NCBI GenBank assembly: GCA_030280995.1
Contig: JASXTE010000279.1
Span: 1-64,000, forward strand
DNA from: Hemileia vastatrix
Taxonomy: Eukaryota; Basidiomycota; Pucciniomycetes; Pucciniales; Zaghouaniaceae
Length of the DNA: 64,000 nt
Direction of reading: 5' to 3'
A program made the translations under genes and the position numbers. Below the pieces are notes generated by a model. That model made no database searches, was not told where the DNA came from, and saw only the letters and a list, made by a program, of their open reading frames with translations. Positions 1 to 12,165 of this stretch are shown piece by piece (position 1 is the stretch's first letter; every line of letters starts with the position of its first letter).

Positions 1-482
1 ATGTTTGAGAGAAGCAGAACACCACCCGAGGATTTGATTTGAATAATTCCTGAAACGACCCTCCAGGAAGAGAAAACTAGTCAGAGGGCAAAGAATCTTT
101 GAGTTTGAAGGGAGACGAGTTCTCATATTATCCCTAAGTCTAAGTCTCGGATGATACTCCTTTGAACGAGTGGAGAAATAGAAAAAAGTATCGAGGTTCT
201 CCATCTCCGATAGCCTCATAAGGTTGAAGTTCTGGAGCCAGATCAAGTTGTCGAGAAGGAAGTAGCGAAGACTAGACCGAGAAGTGTCGAGGAGAGAAGA
301 GAAAGATGCGGCCGCGCCTCTTTCTCTGAAGCGGATCGAGTTTCTTCTTCATTACGATCGGATGGTCCAAATTCGATTTTCAGATCCATTCAAATTTCAA
401 GGTTTCAAATTTCAAATTTCAGTACTCTGAATCTTTTCTTCCCTTCTTCTTTCCTCTTTCTCACTTCCAAACTTCATCCTCA
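1..482. other. Upstream region without a recognised gene
   Basis: No convincing coding sequence is seen. The last 120 bases are pyrimidine-rich, as expected for a 5' leader in front of the start codon at 483. Positions 402-413 hold the 12-mer gtttcaaatttc, whose reverse complement recurs in three other intergenic regions of the window. Confidence 0.6.
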
Positions 483-2001
483 ATGGCACTTCGCAATCCA
501 TTTCCAGATACAAATGTAGAAACAGCGCAGGCTGTCCAAGCTTACACTGCCCAACATGAACCTGAATATGCAGCAAACCAACACACCGTCAATCATCTAA
601 ACGACTTTCGCTTTGAAACGCCCAGGATTGTGGTGGCCAGAGAATGCATCACTCACCTCAACATCAGAGCGGAAGATGTGCCTCCAATCCCTCCTCGCTT
701 GGTCACTTTTCCACCACTTCCTCTAGATCATCAATTTCCAGAGTTGGAGGCGGAGGGGAAGCGCATTTTTGGGATCGACCCTCTTCAGAGGAGTCAAGGT
801 AAGTAGAGCTTGCGCCTCCCTTCTTCTTCGCATCACTTTGAAAAGCTTCCCTCTTGTCTTCTCGCAGATTTCTGGGCTGGAATGCTATTTCCTGTCATGA
901 AGCCTATGTTCAACAGTGTCTTAATGCACATCGACGCCGCAGAGCCAGACAGTAAGTAGCGACATCAACTTTATCGCCCGAAGAGTTTCTCCTGATTTCT
1001 CTTTTTCTCGTCCTTTTTCCTCATCCTCTACAGATCCGATCGATCACGATTTCGCCAGAGTGCTCAATCTGACTTCGACCTTCCTTGGTTTGCAGATCGG
1101 TTACTATGAAGGTGCTCTGGTCATGATGGTTCGTCCAGAGAACGTGAGTAGCGAAAACTTCTCGTCGAACTCCAAAAGCTGGAAATCGCATATCATTTGA
1201 AATCGACCCCTAATGCATCCTTATCTTAGTGTAGATGCTTCGAGTCTTCTTCAGCCCCCTTCCCAGAGCTCAACTCGTCTTCAAAATGAGTTGAGCGTCG
1301 ACGATGAGAGTGAACACCGAAAGAGATCTTACCTGAACTATTATTCCATCTCGAATCCCTAACCACCATTCTCATGCTCGTACGATACAAATCTATAATG
1401 CTCTCAACGATCGTCAAACTGCTATCGGCTCTTTTTGGATCGGATGGGATCTACCTCTACTTTGGCCAAGACAGAGCCTTGATAAGATGAGAATCACATC
1501 TTTTGAAGTCTGGGGACCTTATAGCAGCGAAGAACATCCTGGAGTTAATTCTCATGGTGACGTTCTCGTTGAGCCTCGTTGTGCCTTTGTCATCAGAGTC
1601 TCGAGCGTCTTCCGAGACGAAGAACTCGCTGCAGTGTGAATCCTCTTTGCTTTCTCGCATCTTCAAACCTCAAAGTGACGCCTGTTTTTTTGCTTTACTT
1701 CTCTCACTTCTTTTTCAACAGCTCATTCTAGCCCTGGAGTCTCTCGCCCCTGAAGAGAGAGAGTTCGATGTGAGTCGTCTTCTTTCGTCGTCCAGTCTGG
1801 CTCATTTCTTCTCTAACGACGCTCTCTTTTCTCTTCCTTTTCCTCTCTCCTTTTCTTCGTCTGGTCGAACCAAAGGGAGTCAAACACGGTTCTCTTTCTC
1901 TGGATCGTGTTTTCTTCAGGGAAGGCCGTTTGAACGTACATCAAAGGAGAAGGGACTGGCTTGTCGATGAAGACGACAACGCTATGAATCAAGATCAGTA
2001 A
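483..2001 (+). CDS. Unidentified multi-exon protein, middle frame unresolved
   Basis: I do not recognise the family. Clear exons are 483-798, 868-951 and 1034-1143, joined in phase through gtaagt introns and ending in a segment VLNLTSTFLGLQIGYYEG. Downstream, a good frame runs from about 1337 to 1633 (including AIGSFWIGWDLPLLWPR and FEVWGPYSSEEHPGV), followed by exons 1722-1769 and 1876-2001, the last ending DNAMNQDQ and a TAA. Between 1144 and about 1340 I cannot link the two halves: the plausible acceptor near 1230 leads to stops in every frame before the later exon starts, and no AG lies where that exon must begin. Either one base is wrong there or the gene is damaged. The protein has no signal peptide and no obvious membrane segment; its end is basic then acidic. 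Confidence 0.55.
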
Positions 2002-2560
2002 ATCAGCGATCTCATCACTCAATTCCCAAACATCCCCGATTGTCTTTCATACTCTCTCCACTAGACTCGTAAAAAGCGCTTTCTTTTTTCTTGTCGCACC
2101 AGCTAGCTCGCTGCTTTCGTCTTCGCCATCTTGAGCGAAGTTGTAGAGAGACTCCACCTTAGCACTGCTCTGTTTTGCACTATTCGCCAATTTCTATAAA
2201 CATGCTGTTCATCGACTGATTCTTGCTTTGAATGACTATCTCAAGTTCTGGTCCACTCGAGGTTCCGTCGAGACCGAATGACCCTTCTCGCAGCATCCCT
2301 AACTCGAACGCAAGGGTAGACGATCTCCAGTCTTTCCTTTCTTTCTTGGACGGAAGACTTCTATGATTGAAAATAAGCAGAACTCGCCAACTTCTAGAAG
2401 ATATCGTCTCCATTGAGCAGCTCTTTCATGGAATGAAAACCCGTTTTAGCCGGCAAGATTGCATGAGCCATCTCAAGAAAACACCTCGAAAGCTGCCTCT
2501 TCTCTTCTTCCCTTCCTCCACAAGCTTCTCCCAACTTCATTGCTTAGCTTCGAAGGAAGT
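2002..2560. other. Intergenic region
   Basis: Between the first two genes. Short open frames occur on both strands but none has splice logic or composition that persuades me. Nothing else is seen. Confidence 0.5.
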
Positions 2561-3200
2561 ATGGCCTCTCAAACTCTTCACTACTGGCATCTGAACAAAG
2601 ATGATACCTTCTTAGGAAATGACATGGTATCACCCAACCAGCCGGTCACTACCTTTGGACAAGCTTTTGGATTTATCCTTGACCAGATCAAGAATGATCC
2701 CAAGTCTTAAAACCATTTCAAATTAGATCAAAGTCAACCAATGGATACCTTATTCAATCTCCAGATCAAAGTTGACGGGGGTAAAAGAAGAACAATCAAT
2801 CCTTCATCCATTCTCTCAGAATACGGTGGGATGACCAACCCTAAATGTATCTTCATCTTCCAGAGGAAAAAGCAGCTGCAAGATCATGATTGGTCAGTTG
2901 AGGAGAGTAGAAAGTCATTAGAAGCGTCTAGTGAGTATTTTGAGAGGGAAATGAATCGGAAGGTGAAGGATGGATTGGACAAGCTGGCTCACTGATGAGA
3001 GAAGTGGCAAATCAAGTCGATGATCTTAAAGAAACCAATTCGAGATTATTCATTCAATATACATCTTTGAACTCTATCATAGTCTTCCCAATTGAATCAA
3101 GGGAGAGGGTGGCGAGGATCAGAGACATTGTTGCAGAATGTATGCGTCACTTCCCATTCTTACTCAATTACTCTTTCATCTCTCTCCCCCAGGATTAAGA
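2561..3200 (+). pseudogene. Broken upstream exons, possibly the 5' part of the next gene
   Basis: An ATG at 2561 opens a coding-like frame (MASQTLHYWHLNKDDTF) that meets a TAA at 2708-2710. The same frame then continues for another 94 codons (including DTLFNLQIKVDGGKRRTINP) to TGA at 2993. From 2995 the coding-like text goes on one frame over (REVANQVDDLKETNSRLF) to about 3140, where an intron-like gtatgc...cccccag follows. One in-frame stop plus one frame shift in an otherwise protein-like stretch suggests decay or base errors rather than random sequence. No family is recognised. It may be the N-terminal part of the gene that follows. Confidence 0.4.
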
Positions 3201-3381
3201 TCTGTTTTTGATGGACCTAGTTCAACTAAAAAGCACAAATCCCAGACAGGAAGTCGCGTACAGGGTGCTGGAAAGAATGGTAAGTTTGATTGCAAGTGCA
3301 GCTCTTTGACACTCTTCGTCTCTCACACGTCACGTCTTTGTCTCTTTCGAACCTATTCTTTCACTCCTTTCGCATCTTCAG

Positions 3382-6178
3382 ACTCTTTCGCTATCGTTAC
3401 GGAGACACCAATCGAGCTACTTCTCTTAGATGTCAAGAAATCCAAGAGCAGACCCTTCAATCCCGAAGACATCTATCGTTCAAACAGAGAATCAAGTTCG
3501 ACTTCACCTTCTGAAAACAGTGCAAGAAGAGTCTTCGACAATCCAGATGAACTTACAGATGTCTTGAAGAAGCAGCTTAAGACGGACAAAGGTAGGCCAA
3601 TCACTTGAAAAGACGGAGTTCCTTCCATGCCACTTTACGGAAAAGGAAAGATTCCAATCTCTCAGAGACTTACAGCAAACAAGCTTCCAGAAGAAAATCA
3701 CCGCAAAGGCTTCTACAGCCTATGCTAACTCTCTCAGAATCCCACGTCCTTCTGGAACCGCTCCAGCTCCTGCTGTCGCTCCACCTATCAGAAGAGAGGA
3801 CTGGGAGACTTCTCTTCAGATTACCCTCGAGCCCTACTTCGACGACAAAGGAAATCTCAAGCCTTTTGCAGAGATCGCTTCCTATTCTGTCCAAATAAGA
3901 TTGGCTCTGGAACACTTCATGGAAAAGTTTGGCTGGACGTGAGTGACAAGTTCGTTCTGTTTCTCGAATGAAAAAGTCGCTCGTCGATGGATTGTTCGTC
4001 GACAGCTCGCTCGATGCTAAACCTTGACCCATTTTTTCATTCCCTTCATTCTGACCAGTGCTGATAACATTGCTTATAAGCTCTCTGTTTGGGCATGGGA
4101 TCTTATTCCGGATTCCAAGAAAGATCTACTTTCTGATTACAGAGCTGGAATCGACATCAACATCAACGCATTCACTGAAGAATTCCTACGCATTCCAGCA
4201 GGTGGAGGAATCTATCTCAGTCTTTCTTCTTTTACACCTCCAACGATAGCTCCTAACACTTTGGCTAGAACCATGTTCTCTAATACTTTGGCTAGAACTG
4301 AAGAAGAAGAAGAAGCTGTCAAGAAATCCGATGCATCTCGCACTTTGAGTAGAACTCAAGAATTAGAAACCGAAGAGAAAGAAGGAGTAGCTTCTAGTAA
4401 CTTTTTGGTCAGTATCTCACGATCAGAAATTGACGAATTCGAAAGCCAAAAAAGAATTCTTCGCCCTCGATTATCAAAGACTGAACTTTCCAAACCTCAC
4501 TTTGATCTTTCTCAATCTATTTCAGGAAAGCTGGAGAGCTGACTTTGGATATGGCGGCAGCACCAATGATTTCGACTATCGTTTGAATTACAACCATAAC
4601 CATGTTCTCAACGCTGGTAGAGAATGGGGTCAAGGAGCTAAGCATTGTCCTGCTGGCAACGATTTCAACAATCCCACTGCTTGGATAGCTATCATGTCAA
4701 TCGACTCAGAATGCCCTCTCATTCTTCATTCGAAGCCAGAAGATCAAGAAAAGCTCTGGAAAGGTTTGTCTTTCATTATGGAAGATGGTCTCTTCAATCT
4801 CCTTCACCTCTACACATTGAAAGCTCAACTCAATTCAATCAGAGCTGAAAGAGATCCAACTACGAACATCAAGATTTGGGGTGGCAACTTTCAGGCAGCA
4901 AACAAAACTCACATTTTTTGCACCAAAGAAGGTTCGAGCAAAGATGGAAAGAAGACTCAAGAACAAAGTCGTCGTGACTTCGGTATGAGTTCTTTGGAGA
5001 AAGCTAGATGGGATTATAGAGGTTCAGGTATCTTTGAAGAAGGTGCGATCAAAGGTGGAAAGAAGACTCAAGAACAAAGTCGTCGTGACTTCGGTATGAG
5101 TTCTTTGGAGAAAGCTAGATGGGATTATAGAGGTTCAGGTATCTTTGAAGAAGGTTCGAGCAAAGGTGGAAAGAAGACTCAAGAACAGAGTCGTCGTGAC
5201 TTCGGTATGAGTTCTTTGGAGAAAACTAGGGAGGAGTATAGAGGTTCAGGTATCTTTGAAGAAGGTAGCAGAAAAGGTGGACTTACCAGAGGACTCTCTC
5301 AAGGTGGACTTGCTCATGCAGTCGTTGCAAGAGCACAGAGAGCCGAACGTCAGGTCAACTACAACGCAGGAGTTACTTCTGAAGCAGGAACTACGATGAC
5401 TTTCTGGAAGAAACCACTAGCCACGCAAAACCAAGTAGGTCACGCGTTTGACAGAAAGTCTGAAATCATTCCAGGAGAACTTCACGAATTCTGGAGCTCA
5501 TACGACGTCAGTCAAATCCCAGGAGATCCTTCTGCTGAGTTGCTCGCTAGTAGAAACGGCAAAGAAACGCACTCGAGGCCTAGACAACTGTGTCTAATCT
5601 TTGCGCCAACCGAAGATCACATTCATTACAACTCGGAAACCGGAGATGTGAGTCTCGCGTCTCTCTTGCCTTCCAAACTCGATGAACGGGTACCTATTCG
5701 ATGTTGACGAGACTGACGTCTATTTTCCTTTTCTGCTTTTTTCTCCCTCTGATCCCTTCAGTACTCTCTGGAGGTGGTCGTCAAGCTGAAGTACAATCAA
5801 TCAATCAATCCCAATGATGAATCGATCAAACGTACTACCGAACCTATCTTGCCTCGCTACCTTCGCAGATACGAAGCTCTTCTCGACGGATCCAGAGAGA
5901 CGTTCCCAGGACTTCAAGTTCTCATCGAAGAAGGACAAGATACCGACGACTGGATCGTAGCTAAAGTTGCTTTCCCACGCACACCTAATACAGTTAGTCT
6001 CGCCGGTAAGTCTACTTCACAGAACTTGGGACGAGACTTGGAAGATCTCTCTTTGGTCATGAGTAAACCTGACCTTGTCTTCTTCTTTCAATCTATCGCT
6101 TCTGGATTACACTCGATTCTTACAGACAACAGAATCTACCGTTTTCTTTGCTTTTCTTTAGGCATTGCTTATTGTTAA
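3382..6178 (+). CDS. Unidentified protein with three exact 37-residue repeats
   Basis: The exons I can join are about 3382-3591, about 3610-3938, 4059-4407, 4526-5647, 5761-6005 and 6162-6178; the join near 3591-3620 is uncertain and the N-terminus is probably further upstream. Introns use gtgagt, gtcagt and gtaagt donors. The middle exon encodes a segment with GYGGSTNDFDYRLNYNHNH, then three tandem copies of a 37-residue unit (each containing RRDFGMSSLEK and YRGSGIFEEG). After these comes a Gly/Arg-rich stretch and a second folded-looking region containing ILPRYLRRYEALLDGSRE. A motif NTLART recurs near 4255-4300. There is no signal peptide and no membrane segment. I do not recognise the family. 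The repeats are almost identical at DNA level, so they are recent or under homogenisation. Confidence 0.5.
4931..5263 (+). repeat. Three in-frame tandem copies of a 111-base unit
   Basis: Copies begin at 4931, 5042 and 5153 and the period is exactly 111 bases, or 37 codons. Copies 1 and 2 are nearly identical; copy 3 differs mainly near its end, where ARWD becomes TREE. A partial fourth start follows at 5264. The unit is charged and polar. Confidence 0.95.
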
Positions 6179-6362
6179 GGAGGTTTCGTTAGGAAACTCT
6201 GTTGGACAAGCTGTTCTGCCTCAGGTTTTGGTCACGTCTTTCTTCTCTCTTCCTTTCTCCATTTTCTTGAATTTGTCATCGAAACCCCTTGAATTGTCTT
6301 CTTTTTCCTGCACTCTCAAAATCAACATTGTTCAAAAATCGACTGATGCATTCAAAGCTGAG

Positions 6363-6626
6363 TCATTCAATGAGCCTTGCAGGTTCAGCCACATTTTTGT
6401 TGATGCTGACACCTTTTAAACCAGAGACCGACTTCCCTGTAAAATGATCAAACATTTTTTGGCTGAATGGCTTGCTGTCCTTGGGAAGATAGAAGAACGA
6501 GTAAAGAGATCTGTTACCATCCACCACGTCTAACCATTTCTTGCTAACCTGTCTGCAATTGATCATTGTTGGTGAATCAAGATAGTCGATAGCCAATAAT
6601 AAAACGTCTGAAGGAAGTTCTTGCAT
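6363..6626 (-). CDS. Short F-box domain protein or truncated F-box fragment
   Basis: Starting at the methionine at 6626 the minus strand encodes about 88 residues. They open with a good F-box: MQELPSDVLLLAIDYLDSP, then CRQVSKKWLDVVDG. F-box domains bind Skp1 and bring substrates to SCF ubiquitin ligases, normally with a substrate-binding region behind them. Here the frame stops soon after the F-box, and the plus-strand gene ending near 6178 leaves little space for more exons. I therefore read it as a truncated gene or a remnant; an intron leading to a short second exon cannot be excluded. Its start lies 92 bases from the RPC19 start, head to head. An in-frame ATG at 6701 would overlap RPC19's promoter. 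Confidence 0.5.
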   Translation of the reverse strand: MQELPSDVLLLAIDYLDSPTMINCRQVSKKWLDVVDGNRSLYSFFYLPKDSKPFSQKMFDHFTGKSVSGLKGVSINKNVAEPARLIE

Positions 6627-6718
6627 CTTGAAGAAAGTTCGATTTGGTTGATGTAGTTGATGGCGAAGAAGCAGAAAAACTTTCTTCTTGCCAAACACCA
6701 ATCATCGATCATCTCGAA

Positions 6719-8058
6719 ATGTCAGAAACAATGTCGTTGCCTCGCAAGCCTTCTGAAAAGAAAGTTTCAGAAGAAGAAGGCAATGGAAAAGCGTTGGAAT
6801 ATCTAGCAGGTGTAAAGGTTCACATTCTAAAAGACGACAATCAAGATCCATCCGATTTGACTGCCACCACTTATGTTTTGGAAAAGGAAGATCATACTCT
6901 GGGAAATGCTATCAGATGGATGGTCATGAAAGAGTGAGTCAGAATAGAATGCATACAATGGTTCTATGTGATAGATTAAAGAAGAGGGGGAGTTGATATG
7001 GAAAATGGAAGATGAAGGAGCAGAATGTGGAATTGGAAAGAAAGACCCAAAGATTACACTCTATCACTATCGATTGCCCCTTAGACGAACAGAAATACTT
7101 TTAATCAAAGTATTCTTCACAGTAGTTTTGCAGGCTAACAATTTACAGGAATTCTTCGTTTATGAGGGTTTGAAAAGAGTTGTCTCTTTTTTCTTCTTCT
7201 TCCACTCAATGGAAAGAAGAAAGCGTCGACATCGTATCTCGATATGAAAAGGTATTTCAATATGCTGAATCACATCTTTTCTTATCTCTTCTCGATGCCT
7301 CAGTCCCGACGTTCAATTTTGTGGTTACAGGTGAGTTGATCCTATTCCTCTTTCCGCTTTCATCTTGTGTGCGAAACTTCTTTCTTTCATCGATGCTAAC
7401 CAGAACTATATCTTCATTCTCTTTTCCTGGACAGTCTACCACATCCATCTGAAGATAAGCTTCATCTTCGTATCCAAACCTATGGTAAGTTTCAACGAAG
7501 GAATCAGATCTCCCTTTCCTTTTCACTTCGAATCGTCGCTTTGGTGAAGAAGTAAAAAATTGGCGGTGATGAGACCTAGGGATCGGATTAGCTTCAGTAA
7601 AAAGCATGCCGAAGAAATTTAGAATACAATTGTTCCTACTGAGCCTTTTCACACTTTTCAAAAGTCGACGATTCGAGACGAAGAGAACGCAAGAGGGAGA
7701 GGGAGAGAGATCAAGAGAGAACCTTCTCGATAGAAATTTCCCAAACTACTTAAAAAAGAGACCACATTCTAGAGACTAACATTTTCCTTTTCTTTTCTCT
7801 CGTTCCAATGCTACTCGCTCGCTCGTAGATGGGAAATCCTCTCTCAAAGTCCTACACGAAGCTCTGGTGAAACTAGAGACTCACTTCACCCAGATCAAAG
7901 AAGCCTATCAGGAAGACTTTCAAAGAAATGATTTCGAAAAGTATCAAGAGGAAGTCTTGGATATGGAGGAGATTCATAGACAAGGCAGAGAGAATCAGAA
8001 AAGGAAGGAGAAGAAGGAAAGAGAAGCTAATCGAAGTGGGATCAATAATCCTAGGTAG
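6719..8058 (+). CDS. RPC19: RPC19/AC19, shared subunit of RNA polymerases I and III
   Basis: The spliced product is 173 residues from exons 6719-6933, 7304-7330, 7435-7484 and 7829-8058, all phases matching. The core carries the family signature TTYVLEKEDHTLGNAIRWMV followed by DPDVQFCGYS and HLRIQTYDGKSSL, the alpha-like dimerisation fold that pairs with AC40. Family members are usually about 110-145 residues. The extra length is an acidic N-terminal segment and a lysine/glutamate-rich coiled tail, both seen here. The introns of 370 and 344 bases are long for this window. An upstream in-frame ATG at 6644 exists, but I prefer 6719 because the intervening residues are not family-like. It is divergent from the F-box fragment. 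Confidence 0.93.
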
Positions 8059-8435
8059 ATTAATATTCTTTGTTTGTTCGGCTTGTGTTTGTTTGGTTCC
8101 TTCTCGATCATTAATTGTACTTTTATCATCCTATTGAATCGTGTTTCTTGCTGCATGAAGATCTGAGGCGAGAGAAGTGAGAGAGAGGCGGAAGGATGGA
8201 TTCCGATGCTCTTGCCAAATGTGAAAAGTCGAAAGATTATGTATTGAAATAAAGAAGATGTTCTTTCTGTTCACAATTTTCATGAGAGACGGAAAGACCG
8301 AGGCTTGGTGAGACCAACACCGAGGGCCATCCTCGAATTCTCACGAGCGTATAGGACTTGAAAAGGACTTCTCTTTGACTTTGTTTTCTCCTCCTTCCCC
8401 ACACACACTCTCTCTCCTTCTTATACCTTGGAAAC
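8059..8435. other. Intergenic region between RPC19 and the monooxygenase
   Basis: It holds the RPC19 3' region and a pyrimidine-rich leader with repeated cacacact/ctctct just before the start at 8436. No gene is seen. Confidence 0.6.
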
Positions 8436-11400
8436 ATGTCAGATGCAAGATCGCAAATACCAGAATACCACAATGTGTAAGTTGCATCGAGCTTCGACGT
8501 TTGACTTTGGGTCTTATCTAAATCTTCTCTTTGACTAATCAAGTTGATCTCTTGCCTTGCTCTTGCTTCCTCTCGCTTGCATCACAGATTGGTTGTTGGA
8601 ATCGGAATGGCAGGGATCAGTATGGGTTGTCATTTGAAATTAATGCTCGGAGAGACTGACGTTAGATTCTTGTGAGTATTTCTTATACCTTCTCGGGCTG
8701 GCTTTCAACTCTTGCATTCAATCGTCCTTTCGTTTGGACGGACAACAAGGGAGAATCGACTCTTGGATGATCTCACAATCAAGATTGATGATTCCGATGG
8801 CTCATTATCAGATCGGCTGGGGGGTGTCACACAGAGAGGTTTCAGGAATTGATCACTCCGATCTCTAAAGCTGAAAGGAAGATTGGGATGGATGGAATGC
8901 GGGGTAGCACAAAGCTGGAAAAGAAATGACATTCTAAACGTGCTTTTCCTTCTCATTCGATCAAACTGACTTGTTCGACATTCTATCCTTCTCTTTTGCG
9001 TTTCTCTAGCGAGAGAGAAGAAGAACTAGGAGGTGAGTAGACATGACTTCCCTCGATTCTTCAGTAACATTATGCAATTCTGACTCTTCTTACCCCATCT
9101 CCTTTGATCTTCTCTATTTCTTTCTTTGCTAGGTACTTGGGGGTCAATGAACAAGTATCCAGGTGCAGGATGTGGTTAGTATTCCATTCTTCTCAAGCAA
9201 GAATCGACATTACCAATCCCTTCAATCTAATCCTATCTTCCTCTTTCTTTCATTTTTTCTTCTTCCTTATCTCCTTCATTTTCATCTACAGACATTCCAA
9301 TTCCTCTTTACTCTTTTTCCTTTGCTCAAAAGAAGGATTGGACAACTTTCTTTGCCTTACATGACGAAATCAACACTTATCAAAGAGCAGTTTGTGACAA
9401 ATTCGATCTAACTAGAAAGATTCATTTCAAAACTGAAGTCGTAAATGCTCATTGGGATAAAGATTTGAATCTATGGCATGTCTTTACTAGACCTGCAAAG
9501 GGTAGAAGTGATAACGATAAGGAATCTGAAACTAAACATTGGGTTTGTAAGGTCTTTGTAACTGCTGTCGGTGGATTGTCACAACGTGAGTATTGGAGTC
9601 GAGAAGAGATGGAGAACCCGAAAGAATTTGATAAAATCTCGACATGAGAAGAACCTCAAGGTTGGGTCTTCGTTGCTTTGATCTTGCTCATGTAATCTGA
9701 CATCTTCTGTTTTCTCTCGCTTTCCTTCCCCACTTTTCTTAGCAAACGAATGCACTATTCCAGGTCATGAGACTTTCAAAGGTCCTCTATTCCATTCCGC
9801 TCGTTGGGATCGTTCGATCTCAATGGCAGGAAAGAATGTCATTTGTGTGAGTCTCTAGTGATTTGTCTAGAGAAGCTTTCAAATCCCCTCGCACGAACGC
9901 TCGCTGACTTCCTTCTCTTGACTATATCTATTGCTCTTGATCTTCTCAGGTCGGTAATGGGTGCAGTGCTACTCAATTCATTCCAATCATCGCCAAGGAG
10001 GCAAAGCAAGTCACTCAATTCGTACGATCCAAGCATTGGTACGCTCAGAGGCCAGCCAATCCAGTCGATTTCGTAGTCTGGAGATGGTTAGTGAGATACA
10101 TTCCAGGTTTCGCAAGTTTACAAAGACTGGTCATTTACTTCGTCTTGGAATTATCAATGGTCATGATGAAGAACACCTACATTGGAACTTGGTATAGGAA
10201 CAAGTTTGCAAATGATTGCAGGAATTACATTAGAAAGACAGCTCCTTCCAAATACCACGACATTTTGATTCCAAAGGGTAAGGAATTGATTCCAGGTTGT
10301 AAGAGAAGAGTCTTTGACACTGATTATCTACCAAGTTTGAGAAGAGACAACGTTGAATTGGAAACTGATCCTTTGGTCGAGATTAAAGAACACTCAGTCG
10401 TCACTAAGAGTGGTAAAGAATTGAAGGCTGATGTCATCGTTATGGCTAATGGATTCAATGTTACTAGAATGGGTTTCCCTATGCTCGTTTATGGTGAATC
10501 GGGAAAGACTATGCAAGAATACTGGGAGAAGAAAGGTGAGTCGAGAGAAGCAAAGTCGAATTCAGAGGAAGACTTTGATCATAACGTTTTGTTTCTCTTA
10601 CCTTTGTCTAACAGGTGGACCTCAAGTTTACAGAGGCTGTATGCTCTCAGATTTCCCAAACTTCTTCTCTCTAATGGGACCAAACACTGGAACTGGTGAG
10701 TGAGAAAGAAAGAAATGCCCTGGGGAACGAGTCGCCGAGCCAGACAAGTTTCGCTCGTCACTATCTCATCTGACTTTTTTCCTTTTTGTTGCGTTGTTTT
10801 CTCTCAGGTCATTTCTCTTACGTTCACACTGCTGAGCACTCGGCTCAATTCGCCATCAGAGTCATGACTCCAATCTTGAGATCTCCAAGACCTCAAATCT
10901 TGACCTTGAAAGAGAAATCTCAGGCTCCAAAGGGTGCAGTGATCAAGAACCCAAAGGTCCAAGTCAAGTACAACAAGGAAGAAGATGAACAGGTTTGGAT
11001 TCAAAGCAAGAGTCAGGAGATGGTGAGTGTTTTGCCTTCTCGTCGCGCCGTAAAGAATTGACTGAGACTCTTTTCTAAACCTTCCCTACCTTATTCTCTT
11101 CTTCTGTCCTCGCAGGTCTACTCACAGAATTGTGGAAGTTGGTATGTTGACCCAAAGAGTCAGAGGGTCATTGCTGTGTGAGTAAAGAAATCTCAAGAAA
11201 GAAGCTTGTCAGAGCTTGATAATTCCGAGAGCTCACCTTTTCCCTTTCTCTTCTCTTCTCTTCTCGTTTCATTTCTTGATCATCCGGTATCATCAGCTAC
11301 CCTGACTTCCAGTACAAGTTTGCTCACAGAGCCACCTATCCGCAATATCAAGACTTCAACTACTCTAATCTTCCCGGAGGTAAATCGATTTACCAAACTC

Positions 11401-11543
11401 TGCCTTATTTGACCAGGATCAGAACTTCTCTTGGAATCGGTGGCTTACCAAACGTTACTGATCAGCAGAGAAAAGCTTTCAGAACTGGGGCTTACGCTGT
11501 TGGAAACGGTAACAGTTACTTCGACAAGCCAGGAAGAGACTAA
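8436..11543 (+). CDS. Flavin monooxygenase of the Baeyer-Villiger type
   Basis: Eleven exons (8436-8476, 8588-8671, 9010-9032, 9133-9174, 9292-9585, 9743-9846, 9950-10535, 10615-10695, 10808-11022, 11116-11177, 11297-11543) splice without a frame error to 592 residues. The N-terminal FAD Rossmann motif is VVGIGMAG at about residues 16-23, followed by [16 protein letters not shown]. The Baeyer-Villiger fingerprint FxGxxxHxxxW appears as [12 protein letters not shown] near residue 173. The NADPH Rossmann motif VGNGCSATQ follows near 197, and the C-terminal ATG-like motif is VIVMANGF. Such enzymes use NADPH and O2 to insert oxygen into ketones or oxidise soft nucleophiles; the substrate cannot be told. 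There is no signal peptide; a hydrophobic stretch lies in the middle ([17 protein letters not shown]). No biosynthetic partner genes adjoin it. Confidence 0.93.
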
Positions 11544-12165
11544 TTGTCAAGAAAGAATCTCGAACTTTGACCTGGACTTGTTTCATTCGGATCAATTCTC
11601 TTCCCTCTTTACCTTCTTCTGCTTGGATATCCTGCAAAAATACACGCTCCCTCTAGATCCATTCTGCTGCTCGTTCTTGCGCTGTTCTTGTGTCCTTCTC
11701 GTCTCTCTCACGAAGCTTTCTCGTCTTCTCTCCTCAATCTTGTTCCTATCTTTTCTATCTATTACTATCTGCTTGTCCATTTCGTCGCTAGATGTTTCTC
11801 AAGGAATGTTATTTATTTACCCACTTCGATTCCTCATGAGACTGGAGCGGGACTCGAGATGACAATCGATGAACGATCGGACTCGAACTCCCAATCCTTT
11901 CTCCTTCGCCAAAGCCCAAAAGCTTCTTTTCCACGTTTATAGAAGCGGTTTGCCTTCGGTGCAGACGGTTTTGAGACTCAGAAAAGGAACAGCAAGGTCC
12001 CAGATCAAGATTCTGATCTGAAGATCATGGAAAGCACCCTTCGCACGTTGGGTGAAAGTATAAAAAGTCTCAAAGAAAACATCGTCTTTGAAATTCCTCT
12101 TCCTCTTCTCATCTCTCATCGATCATCTCTCCCCTTCCCTCTTACTCCGGTCACATTCTTTCATC
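11544..12165. other. Promoter region of the SurE-like gene
   Basis: The 3' region of the monooxygenase followed by the promoter of the next gene. No coding sequence is recognised. The TATA box is listed separately. Confidence 0.6.
12059..12065 (+). promoter_or_regulatory. TATA box of the SurE-like gene
   Basis: tataaaa lies 107 bases before the start codon at 12166, a typical distance for fungal TATA promoters, and is followed by a pyrimidine-rich leader. Confidence 0.65.
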
